Part shown: positions 8,116-15,991 of the stretch, piece by piece | How positions within the stretch are numbered: the first letter of the stretch is position 1 | Layout: every line of letters begins with the position of its first letter | Source: Bacillus sp. FJAT-26390 | GTDB taxonomy: Bacteria; Bacillota; Bacilli; Paenibacillales; Paenibacillaceae | Reading direction: 5' to 3' | Assembly: GCF_001682865.1 (NCBI RefSeq) | Contig: NZ_MAQX01000034.1 | Span: 227,569 to 291,568, forward strand | Length of the DNA: 64,000 nt | Notes under the pieces: model-generated | Told to the model about the DNA's origin: nothing | The model's database searches: none | What the model saw: the letters and a program-made list of their open reading frames with translations, nothing else | Program-made: the position numbers and the translations under genes

Positions 8116-9018
8116 GTGAACATGAGCCAGCTTGAAACACTCCTTACGATATCCAAGACGATGAGCTTTCGAAAAGCGGGTGAATTGCTGAATTTAACCC
8201 AGCCTGCCGTATCGGCGCAAGTCAAAAGTTTGGAGGATGAGTTCAAGACGGTCCTTATCGATCGTAATCAACCAGTCACTCTAACCGATCACGGACAAGT
8301 TTTTTTGCAGCATGCGGAACAGATCCTTACGATTGTGGAAGAATTAAAACAAAAGCTGTCCGATTTGAATCTAACGCCTCAAGGACATATCCTGCTTGGA
8401 ACAACCTCTTCGATCGCGATCCAAATTTTACCGCGAGTCTTGTCTTATTTTCAAAACCAATTTCCTTTAATCAAAACCACTATACATTCCATGCCTTCTT
8501 CTCAAGTTATGACAAGCGTCGAAAATGGCTCGGTTGATATCGGGATTACATACCTGACCGAAAAAAACGCGAACGTTACCTCCTCCGTTCTGTATTACGA
8601 TACGTTTGAGTTCATCGTGTCCCCTACGCATCCTATGAGCAAGCTGACGCATACTACGGTTGATACGCTGAAGGACATACCGATGATCATGCTTGCACCG
8701 GATACGCTTGGCCGGCGATTCGTCGATCAAATATTCCGTAAATACAACATTCAGCCGAATATCGTCATGGAGGTCTCAAGCAGCGAGGAAGTAAAGCGAA
8801 TGGTGGAGATCAATTTGGGCGCTGCCGTCGTATCCAAGCTTTCGATTGCCAATGAGGTGCGGCTCGGAACGCTCAAGATGATCAAGGTGAACGAGCTTGA
8901 AACGAGTCATCCCGTCGGTGTCGTCTACAAATCGGGGCGTTACATTAATACGGCGCTGCAGCAATTTTTAAGCGACTTAAAGGGCATGCCCGAGCATCAA
9001 TTCATTAGCAGTGAATAA
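8116..9018 (+). CDS. LysR family transcriptional regulator
   Basis: A 300-aa LysR-type regulator. The N-terminal winged helix (residues about 3-60) has the typical MSFRKAGELLNLTQPAVSAQ recognition stretch, followed by a periplasmic-binding-fold effector domain (about 90-295). Start choice: GTG at 8116 lies six bases after AAAGGGGGG; the ATG six bases later (8122) is a close alternative. It is transcribed alone or with the downstream phosphatase gene (37 bases apart), so no divergent target is obvious. The effector is unknown. It is not closely similar to the second LysR protein at 15053. Confidence 0.88.
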   Translation: MNMSQLETLLTISKTMSFRKAGELLNLTQPAVSAQVKSLEDEFKTVLIDRNQPVTLTDHGQVFLQHAEQILTIVEELKQKLSDLNLTPQGHILLGTTSSIAIQILPRVLSYFQNQFPLIKTTIHSMPSSQVMTSVENGSVDIGITYLTEKNANVTSSVLYYDTFEFIVSPTHPMSKLTHTTVDTLKDIPMIMLAPDTLGRRFVDQIFRKYNIQPNIVMEVSSSEEVKRMVEINLGAAVVSKLSIANEVRLGTLKMIKVNELETSHPVGVVYKSGRYINTALQQFLSDLKGMPEHQFISSE

Positions 9019-9054
9019 AAACATACAACTTCAGAGAAACAAGGAGAGATTATA

Positions 9055-9864
9055 ATGAAATTTGACTTGCACACCCATCATGTGAGATGCGGCCACGCTA
9101 ATGGCACAATTGAAGATTACATACTTGCAGGCATAGATGCTGGACTTCAAGCAATCGGCATCTCCGACCACTCGCCGTATTTTTTCCATGCAGAGGATCA
9201 GCCTTTGCCCGGCATCGCAATGGCTAGAAGCGACTTCTCAAGCTATGTCGAGGAAGTGCTGCGTTTGAAGGACAAATATACGGGGAAAATAGAAGTACTG
9301 CTTGGCATGGAATCGGACTTTTTCCCTGAATACGCGGATAGCTACCGGAAAGCGTACGAGGGCGTTCCGTTCGATTATTTAATCGGCTCCGTTCACCAAG
9401 TAAGCGGCGTCAGCATTTTCAACCGAAACCGTTGGAAGGGCTTGAACGAAGAGCAGCAGGTTGCAGCAAAAAAAGATTATTATGATTTGATTCAGCAGTC
9501 CGCGCGCAGCGGAATGTTTGATATTTTGGGACACATCGATGCCATGAAGGGTTATTATCCTGCGTTTTCAGATATTCCGGCCAATGCAGAAATTGACGAA
9601 GCGCTTCAGACGATTTCTGAATGCGGCGTTTCCATTGAAATCAATACGTCCGGAAGCACCAAGGATGTGGGCGGCTGGTATCCGTCGGATGCGATTTTGG
9701 AGCGTGCGCTTCACTTTGGGGTGAACGTAACGTTTGGTTCGGATGCTCATGTGCCAAGCAGAGTCGGCGACGATTGGGAGCTTGTACAAAAAAGGCTGAA
9801 GGAAATCGGCTTCAAGCAGTGGGTATTTTATCGCAAGCGCCAGCAGGTTATCGTACCGCTGTAA
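9055..9864 (+). CDS. hisJ: Histidinol-phosphatase, PHP family
   Basis: A PHP-domain phosphoesterase of 269 aa that resembles the HisJ-type histidinol phosphatase, the penultimate enzyme of histidine synthesis. Metal ligands are visible in FDLHTHHVRCGHA (residues 3-15), ISDHSPY (about 36-42), the IGSVHQV motif (about 110-116), and GSDAH near the C-terminus (about 229-233). The start ATG at 9055 follows AAGGAGAG. No other his gene is close, which is common for this phosphatase in Firmicutes. Another PHP phosphoesterase substrate is possible. Confidence 0.82.
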   Translation: MKFDLHTHHVRCGHANGTIEDYILAGIDAGLQAIGISDHSPYFFHAEDQPLPGIAMARSDFSSYVEEVLRLKDKYTGKIEVLLGMESDFFPEYADSYRKAYEGVPFDYLIGSVHQVSGVSIFNRNRWKGLNEEQQVAAKKDYYDLIQQSARSGMFDILGHIDAMKGYYPAFSDIPANAEIDEALQTISECGVSIEINTSGSTKDVGGWYPSDAILERALHFGVNVTFGSDAHVPSRVGDDWELVQKRLKEIGFKQWVFYRKRQQVIVPL

Positions 9865-9880
9865 AATTGCGAATGTAGAC

Positions 9881-9910
9881 AAAAAAAGTGGACCTGCACG
9901 CTGCAGGTCC
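9881..9910 (-). terminator. Minus-strand intrinsic terminator with no obvious gene
   Basis: GGACCTGCA-CGC-TGCAGGTCC (9890-9910) is a perfect 9-bp stem. The T-run (A7 on plus at 9881-9887) makes it a terminator for minus-strand transcription, while the plus-strand side lacks Ts. No minus-strand gene lies upstream before 11527, so it may stop antisense transcripts before they enter the phosphatase gene. Confidence 0.6.
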
Positions 9911-10020
9911 GAAGGGATATATTAAAAAGGGGGTCTTGGTTATTATAATAGCCCATTAATGTAATGGGACGATAACAGAACTATTTCATTTGTGTAACAA
10001 ATTTGAGGGGTTGAACACCA

Positions 10021-10866
10021 ATGTGGCTCATAACAGCCATCAGCAGCGCAATCTTGTTTGGACTAGCAGGCTGGTGGATGAAAGTATCGCAAATGCGCGG
10101 AGGTTCGACCAGAACGCTGCTGCTTGGGCTATATGCATCAGGAACGATTGGCTTTGGCGTACATTCGGCGGTAGAGGGGACCTTTCCTTTTCTTGTCGAT
10201 CCAAAGGTATGGATTGCCGGCCTCATTATCGGAGCTGGCTCGGCATGGGGCAACGCCCTGTTTATGAATGCCTTGCATTACGGCCCTGCAAGCTTGACCT
10301 CCCCGCTTACAAATATGAATATCATCTTAGTCATCGCTTTGGGCACATGGTGGTATAAAGAGCCTCTGAGCGCCTTTCAGGCGATGGGCATTACGCTGCT
10401 TCTGCTCGCTGTATTGTTTATCGCCCACAAACGGAAGGAACCGCTCACCATTACCGAAAAAAGATGGTTCATACTCGTCGGGACAGCAATCGTAATGTTC
10501 GCTCTGCGAAATGGCGGCTTGAAAGTAACGGACGAGCTTGGGCTGCCAAGCGCGCCGATTTTGTTTATCGCCTATTTCCTCTCGCTTTGTTGGTTCCTTA
10601 TTCCCGCAAAAGCCGGCGCCGCACGAGCAGCTAAGCGAACCGGGCTCTATTATGGGATCGTTGCCGGGCTATTCTCATATGGCGGATTGCAGCTGTATGC
10701 GATGGCTCTCGCTACAGGCCAGGCGAATCTGGCCGCGCCGATTTTTGCAACGAACAGCCTTGTCGTAGCTGCTGGAGCGATCGTATTTTACAAAGAAAAG
10801 CTTTCGATCGTGCAGTGGGCAGCCTTTGGCTGCATGATTCTAGGGCTAGTCATTATTCGAGTATAA
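10021..10866 (+). CDS. EamA/DMT superfamily permease
   Basis: A 281-aa integral membrane protein with about ten hydrophobic segments, in two EamA-like halves (roughly residues 1-135 and 145-281). The short charged loop HKRKEPLTITEKR lies between the halves. Such transporters move metabolites or drugs; the substrate cannot be read from the sequence. The start at 10021 follows GAGGGGTTGAACACCA, giving GAGGGG at about ten bases. It has its own upstream region with a TATAAT at 9944-9949 and a CCCATTA/TAATGGG hairpin at about 9952-9969. A regulator gene (HxlR type) follows 145 bases downstream. Confidence 0.82.
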   Translation: MWLITAISSAILFGLAGWWMKVSQMRGGSTRTLLLGLYASGTIGFGVHSAVEGTFPFLVDPKVWIAGLIIGAGSAWGNALFMNALHYGPASLTSPLTNMNIILVIALGTWWYKEPLSAFQAMGITLLLLAVLFIAHKRKEPLTITEKRWFILVGTAIVMFALRNGGLKVTDELGLPSAPILFIAYFLSLCWFLIPAKAGAARAAKRTGLYYGIVAGLFSYGGLQLYAMALATGQANLAAPIFATNSLVVAAGAIVFYKEKLSIVQWAAFGCMILGLVIIRV

Positions 10867-10948
10867 TGGCAAAAAAGCCTATGGACACAAATTCTAACTT
10901 TTGTATAGTAAATATATATTTCTCAAAAATACACGTATTCCCACTCAA

Positions 10949-10973
10949 ATGAACTTACTTTTAGTTTGTTCAT
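10949..10973. promoter_or_regulatory. Candidate operator/promoter of the HxlR gene
   Basis: The inverted repeat ATGAAC-N13-GTTCAT (10949-10973) lies directly before a -10-like TACAAT (10978-10983), upstream of the HxlR gene. HxlR proteins often repress themselves from such sites. A second weaker repeat ACAAA-N8-TTTGT lies upstream near 10887. This is inference. Confidence 0.4.
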
Positions 10974-11010
10974 ATGCTACAATAGTATTACAAAAAGCGG
11001 GGTGATACGG

Positions 11011-11319
11011 TTGGATTATTCGACAATGTGCCCAAAGTATGAAGCCGCAGCCGACATTTTAGGTAAGAAATGGACGGGCAGAATTATTCGGGTATTGCTC
11101 GGAGGACCTAAACGGTTCAAAGAGATTAAAGAACAAATTCCCGAAATGAGCGACAAAATGCTAACGGACCGGATGAAAGAGCTTGAAACAATAACGATTA
11201 TTAAACGTCAAGTTTATCCTGAAATGCCTGTACGCATTGAGTACGAGCTGACCGGTAAAGGACGGGAGCTAGAACCAGTCATTGAGTCCATTCAAAAATG
11301 GGGCGAACAATGGATGTAA
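11011..11319 (+). CDS. HxlR family transcriptional regulator
   Basis: A winged-helix regulator of 102 aa. The start is TTG at 11011, because GGGGTGA precedes it by five bases; the reading frame extends further upstream only through non-coding AT-rich DNA. The motif CPKYEAAADILGKKWTGRI with a conserved N-terminal cysteine (C7) and GGPKRFKEIKEQIP is typical of HxlR/DUF24 proteins, some of which sense thiol-reactive electrophiles through this cysteine. Redox sensing here is inferred from that cysteine only. The gene stands alone, ended by a terminator. Its target could be itself or the DMT permease upstream. Confidence 0.88.
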   Translation: MDYSTMCPKYEAAADILGKKWTGRIIRVLLGGPKRFKEIKEQIPEMSDKMLTDRMKELETITIIKRQVYPEMPVRIEYELTGKGRELEPVIESIQKWGEQWM

Positions 11320-11325
11320 GACGAG

Positions 11326-11349
11326 AAACCGCTGAGGCGGTTTTTTTAT
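11326..11349 (+). terminator. Terminator of the HxlR gene
   Basis: AAACCGC-TGA-GGCGGTT hairpin followed by a T-run reaching 11347. Confidence 0.8.
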
Positions 11350-11423
11350 TTTTCAGCAGCTTGCAGCTTCCATCACCCTGCCCTTCGTTTCAGCAGCTTC
11401 ATCAAAAATCCTCTTCTGCGTAA

Positions 11424-11467
11424 TTGACAACGGAATCCCAATCCACTATCATTGATAATAATAATCA
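11424..11467 (+). promoter_or_regulatory. Fur-box promoter pointing antisense into sdhB
   Basis: TTGACA (11424-11429), 17 bases, TATCAT (11447-11452) forms a strong plus-strand promoter. Immediately downstream, TGATAATAATAATCA (11453-11467) matches the Fur 7-1-7 consensus TGATAATNATTATCA with one mismatch and would cover the transcription start. No plus-strand gene follows before 15053, so the transcript would be a short RNA or antisense to sdhBAC. Fur control and antisense function are inference; the motifs are seen. Confidence 0.65.
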
Positions 11468-11476
11468 ATATCATAT

Positions 11477-11510
11477 AAAAAAAGAAACCCCCGATGCAAT
11501 CGAGGGCTTC
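11477..11510 (-). terminator. Terminator of sdhCAB
   Basis: The minus strand reads CCCTCGAT-TGC-ATCGGGGG followed by TTTC and T7, about 15 bases after the sdhB stop. The plus-strand version of the stem has one mismatch and no T-run. Confidence 0.8.
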
Positions 11511-11526
11511 CGATATTCAAACGGCT

Positions 11527-12294
11527 CTACATGCCAAGCCATTTTTTGAACAGATGTTTGGTTGTATCCTTGTTGATTGCCGCAATTGAAGTCGTGAGCG
11601 GAATGCCTTTCGGACATGCGCGAACACAGTTTTGCGAGTTGCCGCAGCCTTCGATGCCGCCATCGGTCATCAGCTCGTCCAGACGCTCTTCTTTGTTCAT
11701 CTCACCCGTTGGATGCGCATTAAACAAACGAACCTGAGAGATCGCTGCAGGGCCGATAAAGCTGTTCCGGTCGTTAACGTTCGGGCAAGCCTCAAGACAT
11801 ACGCCGCAAGTCATACATTTGGAAAGCTCATACGCCCATTGGCGCTTCGTTTCCGCCATGCGCGGACCAGGACCAAGATCATAGGTTCCGTCGATCGGAA
11901 TCCATGCTTTTACTCTCTTCAACGCACCGAACATGCGCTCACGGTTAATGACAAGGTCACGGACAACCGGGAAAGTTCTCATCGGCTCAAGGCGAACCGG
12001 CTGCTCCAGCTTATCGATAAGCGCGCTGCATGCTTGACGCGGCTTGCCGTTGATAACCATTGAACAAGCGCCGCACACTTCTTCCAAACAGTTGGAATCC
12101 CAGCATACAGGTGCTGTGCTTGCGCCATCTGCTTTCTTCGGATTACGTTGGATTTCCATCAATCCGCTAATAACGTTCATATTAGCACGATAAGGAATTT
12201 CAAACTCTTCCGTATAAGGTTTTGAGTCAGGAGTATCTTGACGTGTGATGATAAACTTAACCGTTTTTGTTGCTACAGTCGTTCCAGCCATCAT
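11527..12294 (-). CDS. sdhB: Succinate dehydrogenase iron-sulfur subunit
   Basis: SdhB carries electrons from the flavoprotein to the membrane anchor in succinate:menaquinone oxidoreductase. The 255-aa protein shows the 2Fe-2S ligands in CWDSNCLEEVCGAC and a C at QACSAL (about residues 64-88). The 4Fe-4S/3Fe-4S ligands lie in CMTCGVCLEACP and in CGNSQNCVRACPKG. The start ATG at 12294 overlaps the sdhA stop by one base, and a second ATG follows directly. It is the last gene of sdhCAB. As an iron-rich, iron-sparing target in other bacilli, its position opposite a Fur-box promoter is notable. Confidence 0.97.
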   Translation of the reverse strand: MMAGTTVATKTVKFIITRQDTPDSKPYTEEFEIPYRANMNVISGLMEIQRNPKKADGASTAPVCWDSNCLEEVCGACSMVINGKPRQACSALIDKLEQPVRLEPMRTFPVVRDLVINRERMFGALKRVKAWIPIDGTYDLGPGPRMAETKRQWAYELSKCMTCGVCLEACPNVNDRNSFIGPAAISQVRLFNAHPTGEMNKEERLDELMTDGGIEGCGNSQNCVRACPKGIPLTTSIAAINKDTTKHLFKKWLGM

Positions 12295-14051
12295 TATTCT
12301 CCTTTCTTCTTGTCGCTCGAATAATCACGTTTACGAGGCTTGATCAAGCTTACGTCGATGTCCTCGTAAGAAATTTGCGGACCTTCCTTCGTCCACTTCG
12401 CAATCGTCGATTTCATGAAATGGTCGTCGTCACGATCCGGGAAGTCCGGCTTATAGTGGGCGCCGCGGCTCTCGTTGCGAAGCAATCCGCCCAGCGTCAT
12501 TGCCTCGGAAAGCTCAAGCATGTTCCAAAGCTGACGAGTAAAGGCAACGCCTGCATTGTTCCATTGCGCTGTATCGTTGATGTTGATATTAGCGTAACGC
12601 TGCTTAAGCTCTTTGATCTTGTGGATCGTTTGCTCAAGCTTGTCGTTAAAGCGTACAACGGTCATGTTGTTCGTCATCCATTCGCCAAGCTCTTTGTGAA
12701 TGACATACGCATTCTCATTGCCGTTCATGTTAACGATGCTGTTGTATTTATCCGTTTGACGCTTGTTCTCGCGATCAAATACGGAGGAAGCAACATCTTC
12801 AGCCGATTTCTTCAAGCCTTTGATATACTCGACCGCTTTTGGTCCAGCAACCATACCGCCATAAATAGCGGATAGCAAGGAGTTCGCGCCCAGACGGTTC
12901 GCGCCATGGTATTGATACTCGCACTCGCCGGCTGCGAACAGACCAGGAATGTTCGTCATTTGATTGTAATCGACCCACATGCCGCCCATTGAATAGTGAA
13001 CCGCAGGGAAGATTTTCATCGGAATTTTGCGCGGGTCATCGCCCATGAACTTCTCATAAATTTCGATGATACCGCCAAGCTTAACGTCAAGCTCCTTCGG
13101 ATCTTTATGAGATAGATCAAGGTAAACCATGTTCTCTTGATTGATGCCAAGCTTCTGATCGACGCAAACGCTGAAAATTTCACGCGTCGCAATATCACGA
13201 GGCACAAGATTTCCGTAAGCCGGATATTTTTCCTCAAGGAAGTACCAAGGCTTGCCGTCTTTGTAAGTCCAGATCCGTCCGCCTTCGCCGCGGGCTGATT
13301 CGGACATCAAGCGAAGCTTGTCGTCGCCCGGAATCGCCGTAGGGTGAATTTGAATGAATTCGCCATTGGCATAGTTAACGCCCTGCTGATACACTGCGCT
13401 TGCAGCCGTACCGGTGTTGATAACAGAGTTCGTTGTTTTACCGAAAATAATGCCGGGACCGCCTGATGCAAGAATAACCGCATCCGCACGAACCGTGTGC
13501 ACTTCCATCGTGCGCAAGTCTTGCGCCGATACGCCGCGGCAAATGCCGTCATCGTCAACAACGGCGCCAAGGAATTCCCAGTGCTCGAATTTGTTGACTA
13601 GACCTGCTGCTTCCCACCGGCGAACTTGCTCGTCCAGTGCGTATAGAAGCTGTTGTCCTGTCGTAGCGCCCGCGAAGGCTGTGCGGGAATGCTTCGTGCC
13701 GCCGAAGCGACGGAAGTCGAGCAAGCCCTCAGACGTCCGGCTGAACATAACGCCCATCCGGTCCATGAGGTGGATAATGCCAGGTGCGGCGTCGCACATT
13801 GCTTTAACTGGCGGCTGGTTTGCTAGGAAATCTCCACCGTATACGGTGTCGTCAAAATGCTCCCACGGAGAATCGCCTTCCCCTTTTGTATTTACCGCGC
13901 CGTTAATGCCGCCCTGCGCGCATACTGAGTGGGAACGTTTGACCGGTACAAGTGAAAACAGATCAACGTGTACGCCAGCCTCTGCGGCTTTAATGGTAGC
14001 CATCAAGCCAGCCAGGCCGCCGCCAACGATGATAATTTTATTTTTAGCCAT
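12294..14051 (-). CDS. sdhA: Succinate dehydrogenase flavoprotein subunit
   Basis: SdhA oxidises succinate to fumarate in the TCA cycle, with covalently bound FAD. The 585-aa protein starts with the dinucleotide-binding motif IIVGGGLAGLMA. It shows the FAD-histidine region SHSVCAQGGING and the active-site region HPTAIPGDDKLRLMSESARGEGG (about residues 235-257). Length and motifs match the Bacillus-type (SdhCAB, menaquinone-linked) enzyme. It starts 24 bases after sdhC, behind AGGAGCG, and overlaps sdhB by one base, so the three are one operon. Confidence 0.97.
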   Translation of the reverse strand: MAKNKIIIVGGGLAGLMATIKAAEAGVHVDLFSLVPVKRSHSVCAQGGINGAVNTKGEGDSPWEHFDDTVYGGDFLANQPPVKAMCDAAPGIIHLMDRMGVMFSRTSEGLLDFRRFGGTKHSRTAFAGATTGQQLLYALDEQVRRWEAAGLVNKFEHWEFLGAVVDDDGICRGVSAQDLRTMEVHTVRADAVILASGGPGIIFGKTTNSVINTGTAASAVYQQGVNYANGEFIQIHPTAIPGDDKLRLMSESARGEGGRIWTYKDGKPWYFLEEKYPAYGNLVPRDIATREIFSVCVDQKLGINQENMVYLDLSHKDPKELDVKLGGIIEIYEKFMGDDPRKIPMKIFPAVHYSMGGMWVDYNQMTNIPGLFAAGECEYQYHGANRLGANSLLSAIYGGMVAGPKAVEYIKGLKKSAEDVASSVFDRENKRQTDKYNSIVNMNGNENAYVIHKELGEWMTNNMTVVRFNDKLEQTIHKIKELKQRYANININDTAQWNNAGVAFTRQLWNMLELSEAMTLGGLLRNESRGAHYKPDFPDRDDDHFMKSTIAKWTKEGPQISYEDIDVSLIKPRKRDYSSDKKKGE

Positions 14052-14075
14052 AACGCTTCGCTCCTTGTCTACAAA

Positions 14076-14747
14076 CTAACCGATATTTGTAAGTGCCAAT
14101 GCGGCACTCGCAGCTTCCTTAAATTCATCGCCGCTAAACGCGATAAGCGAGAGAATAAACAACGCCGAAACGATTACAAAAATGCCCATGCAAATGTACG
14201 AAGAGATGCGTTGCGCTTTCGGGCCGATCGTAATGCCCCAGCTGATCAGAAACGCCCATAGACCGTTGCTGAAGTGGAATACCGCTGCAAGTACGCCGAT
14301 TACGTAAAGTACGAAATAAGCAGGACTGCTCGCGATTTGATTCATCGTAGAGCCCAGCTCTTCATGCGTGATGTTGCCGAGATAAACTTGAATCCGAGTT
14401 TGGAATACGTGCCAGAATACGAATACGAAGGTAATTACCCCTGTAACGCGCTGTGCGGTAAACGCCCAGTTCCGTCCGTATTTAAAGCGTCCCGTGTTCG
14501 TGTTCGATTGGTATGCCACGTACAAGCCGTAAATACCGTGAAACAAAAGCGGGAGGTAAATACCGAAAATCTCGAGCAGCGGCAGCACTGGCAAGCTGTT
14601 GATCAAATGCACGCCTTTGCCGAAGCCCTCTGGTCCGCGTTCAAACGCCTGATAGTTGGTCAGACCATGCACGACGATAAAACCGCCGAGCGGAATGATC
14701 CCGAGAAGCGAGTGAAGCTTGCGCGAGAAATACGAGTTTCCTTTCAT
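14076..14747 (-). CDS. sdhC: Succinate dehydrogenase cytochrome b558 subunit
   Basis: The single membrane anchor of the Bacillus-type enzyme, 223 aa with five hydrophobic helices and several histidines in or near membrane segments (HSLLG, VHGL, LFHGIYG, WHVFQT, FHFSNG) that bind two haem b groups. The start is ATG at 14747 (MKGNSYFSRKLHSLLG), placed behind AAGGAGAAGGA; the frame extends upstream without support. It is the first gene of sdhCAB. A TTGACG-N17-TACAAT promoter lies 165 bases upstream, and a LysR gene is transcribed divergently. Confidence 0.95.
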   Translation of the reverse strand: MKGNSYFSRKLHSLLGIIPLGGFIVVHGLTNYQAFERGPEGFGKGVHLINSLPVLPLLEIFGIYLPLLFHGIYGLYVAYQSNTNTGRFKYGRNWAFTAQRVTGVITFVFVFWHVFQTRIQVYLGNITHEELGSTMNQIASSPAYFVLYVIGVLAAVFHFSNGLWAFLISWGITIGPKAQRISSYICMGIFVIVSALFILSLIAFSGDEFKEAASAALALTNIG

Positions 14748-14911
14748 GTCATTCCTTCTCCTTTCAATACTGTGAGTGCTAGCATGCTTTTTGTTAAAAT
14801 ATAAGAATGTATCCGTTTCACACTTATACATTGCTTATATTTCAGCGCAAACTAAGACGCTGAGCCGCCAAAGGCAGTCATCAGCTATTTACGCTTGGCA
14901 AATCATTCTAC

Positions 14912-14940
14912 ATTGTAACCCCAGCATGTTCCTCCGTCAA
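14912..14940 (-). promoter_or_regulatory. Promoter of sdhCAB
   Basis: On the minus strand, TTGACG (14935-14940), 17 bases, TACAAT (14912-14917). This gives a leader of about 155 bases before sdhC. FsrA-like base-pairing or other control could act in this leader, but nothing specific is visible. Confidence 0.7.
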
Positions 14941-14991
14941 CAAAAGTCGACACATATTAGCCACACTTCCCATCCTACTCCTTTTCAGCTT

Positions 14992-15025
14992 ATAATGGAA
15001 TTGCTTATTTTTTATAATTTCTTAT
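14992..15025. promoter_or_regulatory. Candidate LysR binding sites between sdhC and the divergent LysR gene
   Basis: Two dyads, ATAA-N9-TTAT (14992-15008) and ATAA-N4-TTAT (15014-15025), lie about 55 bases upstream of the sdh -35 box and immediately upstream of the LysR start. They resemble the ATAA/TTAT half-sites of CcpC-type LysR proteins. AT-rich sequence makes chance occurrence possible. Confidence 0.4.
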
Positions 15026-15052
15026 AACAAAATGACATAAGGGGCTCTATTC

Positions 15053-15961
15053 ATGAATGAAGAGATGCATGTTTTCACCGTAATCGTCGAGCAATCCAGC
15101 ATGAATAAAGCTTCTGCTTTGCTCAACCTATCCCAGCCCGCTATCTCTCGCAAAATCGCTAAGCTTGAGCAAGAAATAGGTTCGCCCTTATTTCGCCGGA
15201 TCGGCAAACGGCTTGAGCTCACGCGAATCGGGCAGATGACGTACGAATATGCACTGGAGCTGCGCCAGCTTCACCGCAAATATTTGCAAACCGTCTCCGA
15301 GTTCACCTCTACGGGACATACGACGCTGACGATTGGCGCAAGCCTTACGACGCTGCAAACGACATTGCCTGATTTGATTCAGCGGCTAACGTCGACCCAT
15401 CCGGAAATCGACATTAAAGCCATTACGGGCAAGACGCATGAGATCGTATCGCTCGTTCGTGACCATAAAGCCGATATCGGCATCGTGGCATCCAGCATCG
15501 AGGATTCGACATTAAGATGCATCCCTTTGTTTGAGGATCATCTGTCGCTGGTGCTTCCGCGCAATCAAGTCATTACGGATAAAGGCGCGCTTGGCATTCA
15601 GGATTTGACCGGCATGCCGATGATCTTGTTCTCCAAAGGGACTTGGTACCGGATTCTTACGGACGAGCTATTCGACAAATATCATCTGCAGCCGGATGTG
15701 CGAATGGAAATTGATTCTTTTGAAGCGATATTGCGTCTGCTCCATACCTGCCGCGCCGCTACGCTGCTTCCTCAATCCTATATGCGCAAGCAGCTGCTAG
15801 AGGACAATGAGCTTATCATCATCCCAATTCGCGAGTTAGAGGATACGAAGCGCACAACTTCGTTAATTCATGCGGATTCAGCAGCGCTTAGCCCTGCGGT
15901 TCGTCTTTGGATCAATGAGCTGGCTGCGCGATTTCCAAGCAAAAAAGACAGCGGCTTCTAA
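15053..15961 (+). CDS. LysR family transcriptional regulator divergent from sdhCAB
   Basis: A 302-aa LysR regulator. The N-terminal winged helix (residues 1-60) includes NKASALLNLSQPAISRKIAKLEQ, followed by an effector-binding domain from about residue 90 (TLTIGASLTTLQTTLPDLIQ). The start ATG at 15053 follows AAGGGGCTC. Its divergent position next to sdhC, with shared upstream dyads, suggests that it controls sdhCAB and itself, as many LysR genes control their divergent neighbour. This is inference; it could instead respond to a TCA intermediate and act elsewhere. It converges with the antiporter gene downstream, leaving a 30-base gap with a CAGC/GCTG hairpin near 15950-15975. Confidence 0.87.
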   Translation: MNEEMHVFTVIVEQSSMNKASALLNLSQPAISRKIAKLEQEIGSPLFRRIGKRLELTRIGQMTYEYALELRQLHRKYLQTVSEFTSTGHTTLTIGASLTTLQTTLPDLIQRLTSTHPEIDIKAITGKTHEIVSLVRDHKADIGIVASSIEDSTLRCIPLFEDHLSLVLPRNQVITDKGALGIQDLTGMPMILFSKGTWYRILTDELFDKYHLQPDVRMEIDSFEAILRLLHTCRAATLLPQSYMRKQLLEDNELIIIPIRELEDTKRTTSLIHADSAALSPAVRLWINELAARFPSKKDSGF

Positions 15962-15991
15962 AAAAGCTGCTGTCTTTCAGCATTTCCAATA

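Noticed and set aside
11350..11452. Minus-strand mini-ORF MKLLKRRAG near the Fur box
   Set aside because: It has an RBS-like AGAGGA but no matching promoter on that strand and only nine codons; the plus-strand promoter is far better.
13414..14079. Plus-strand frame of 221 codons opposite sdhA
   Set aside because: sdhA is certain on minus; the shadow has biased composition and no start signals.
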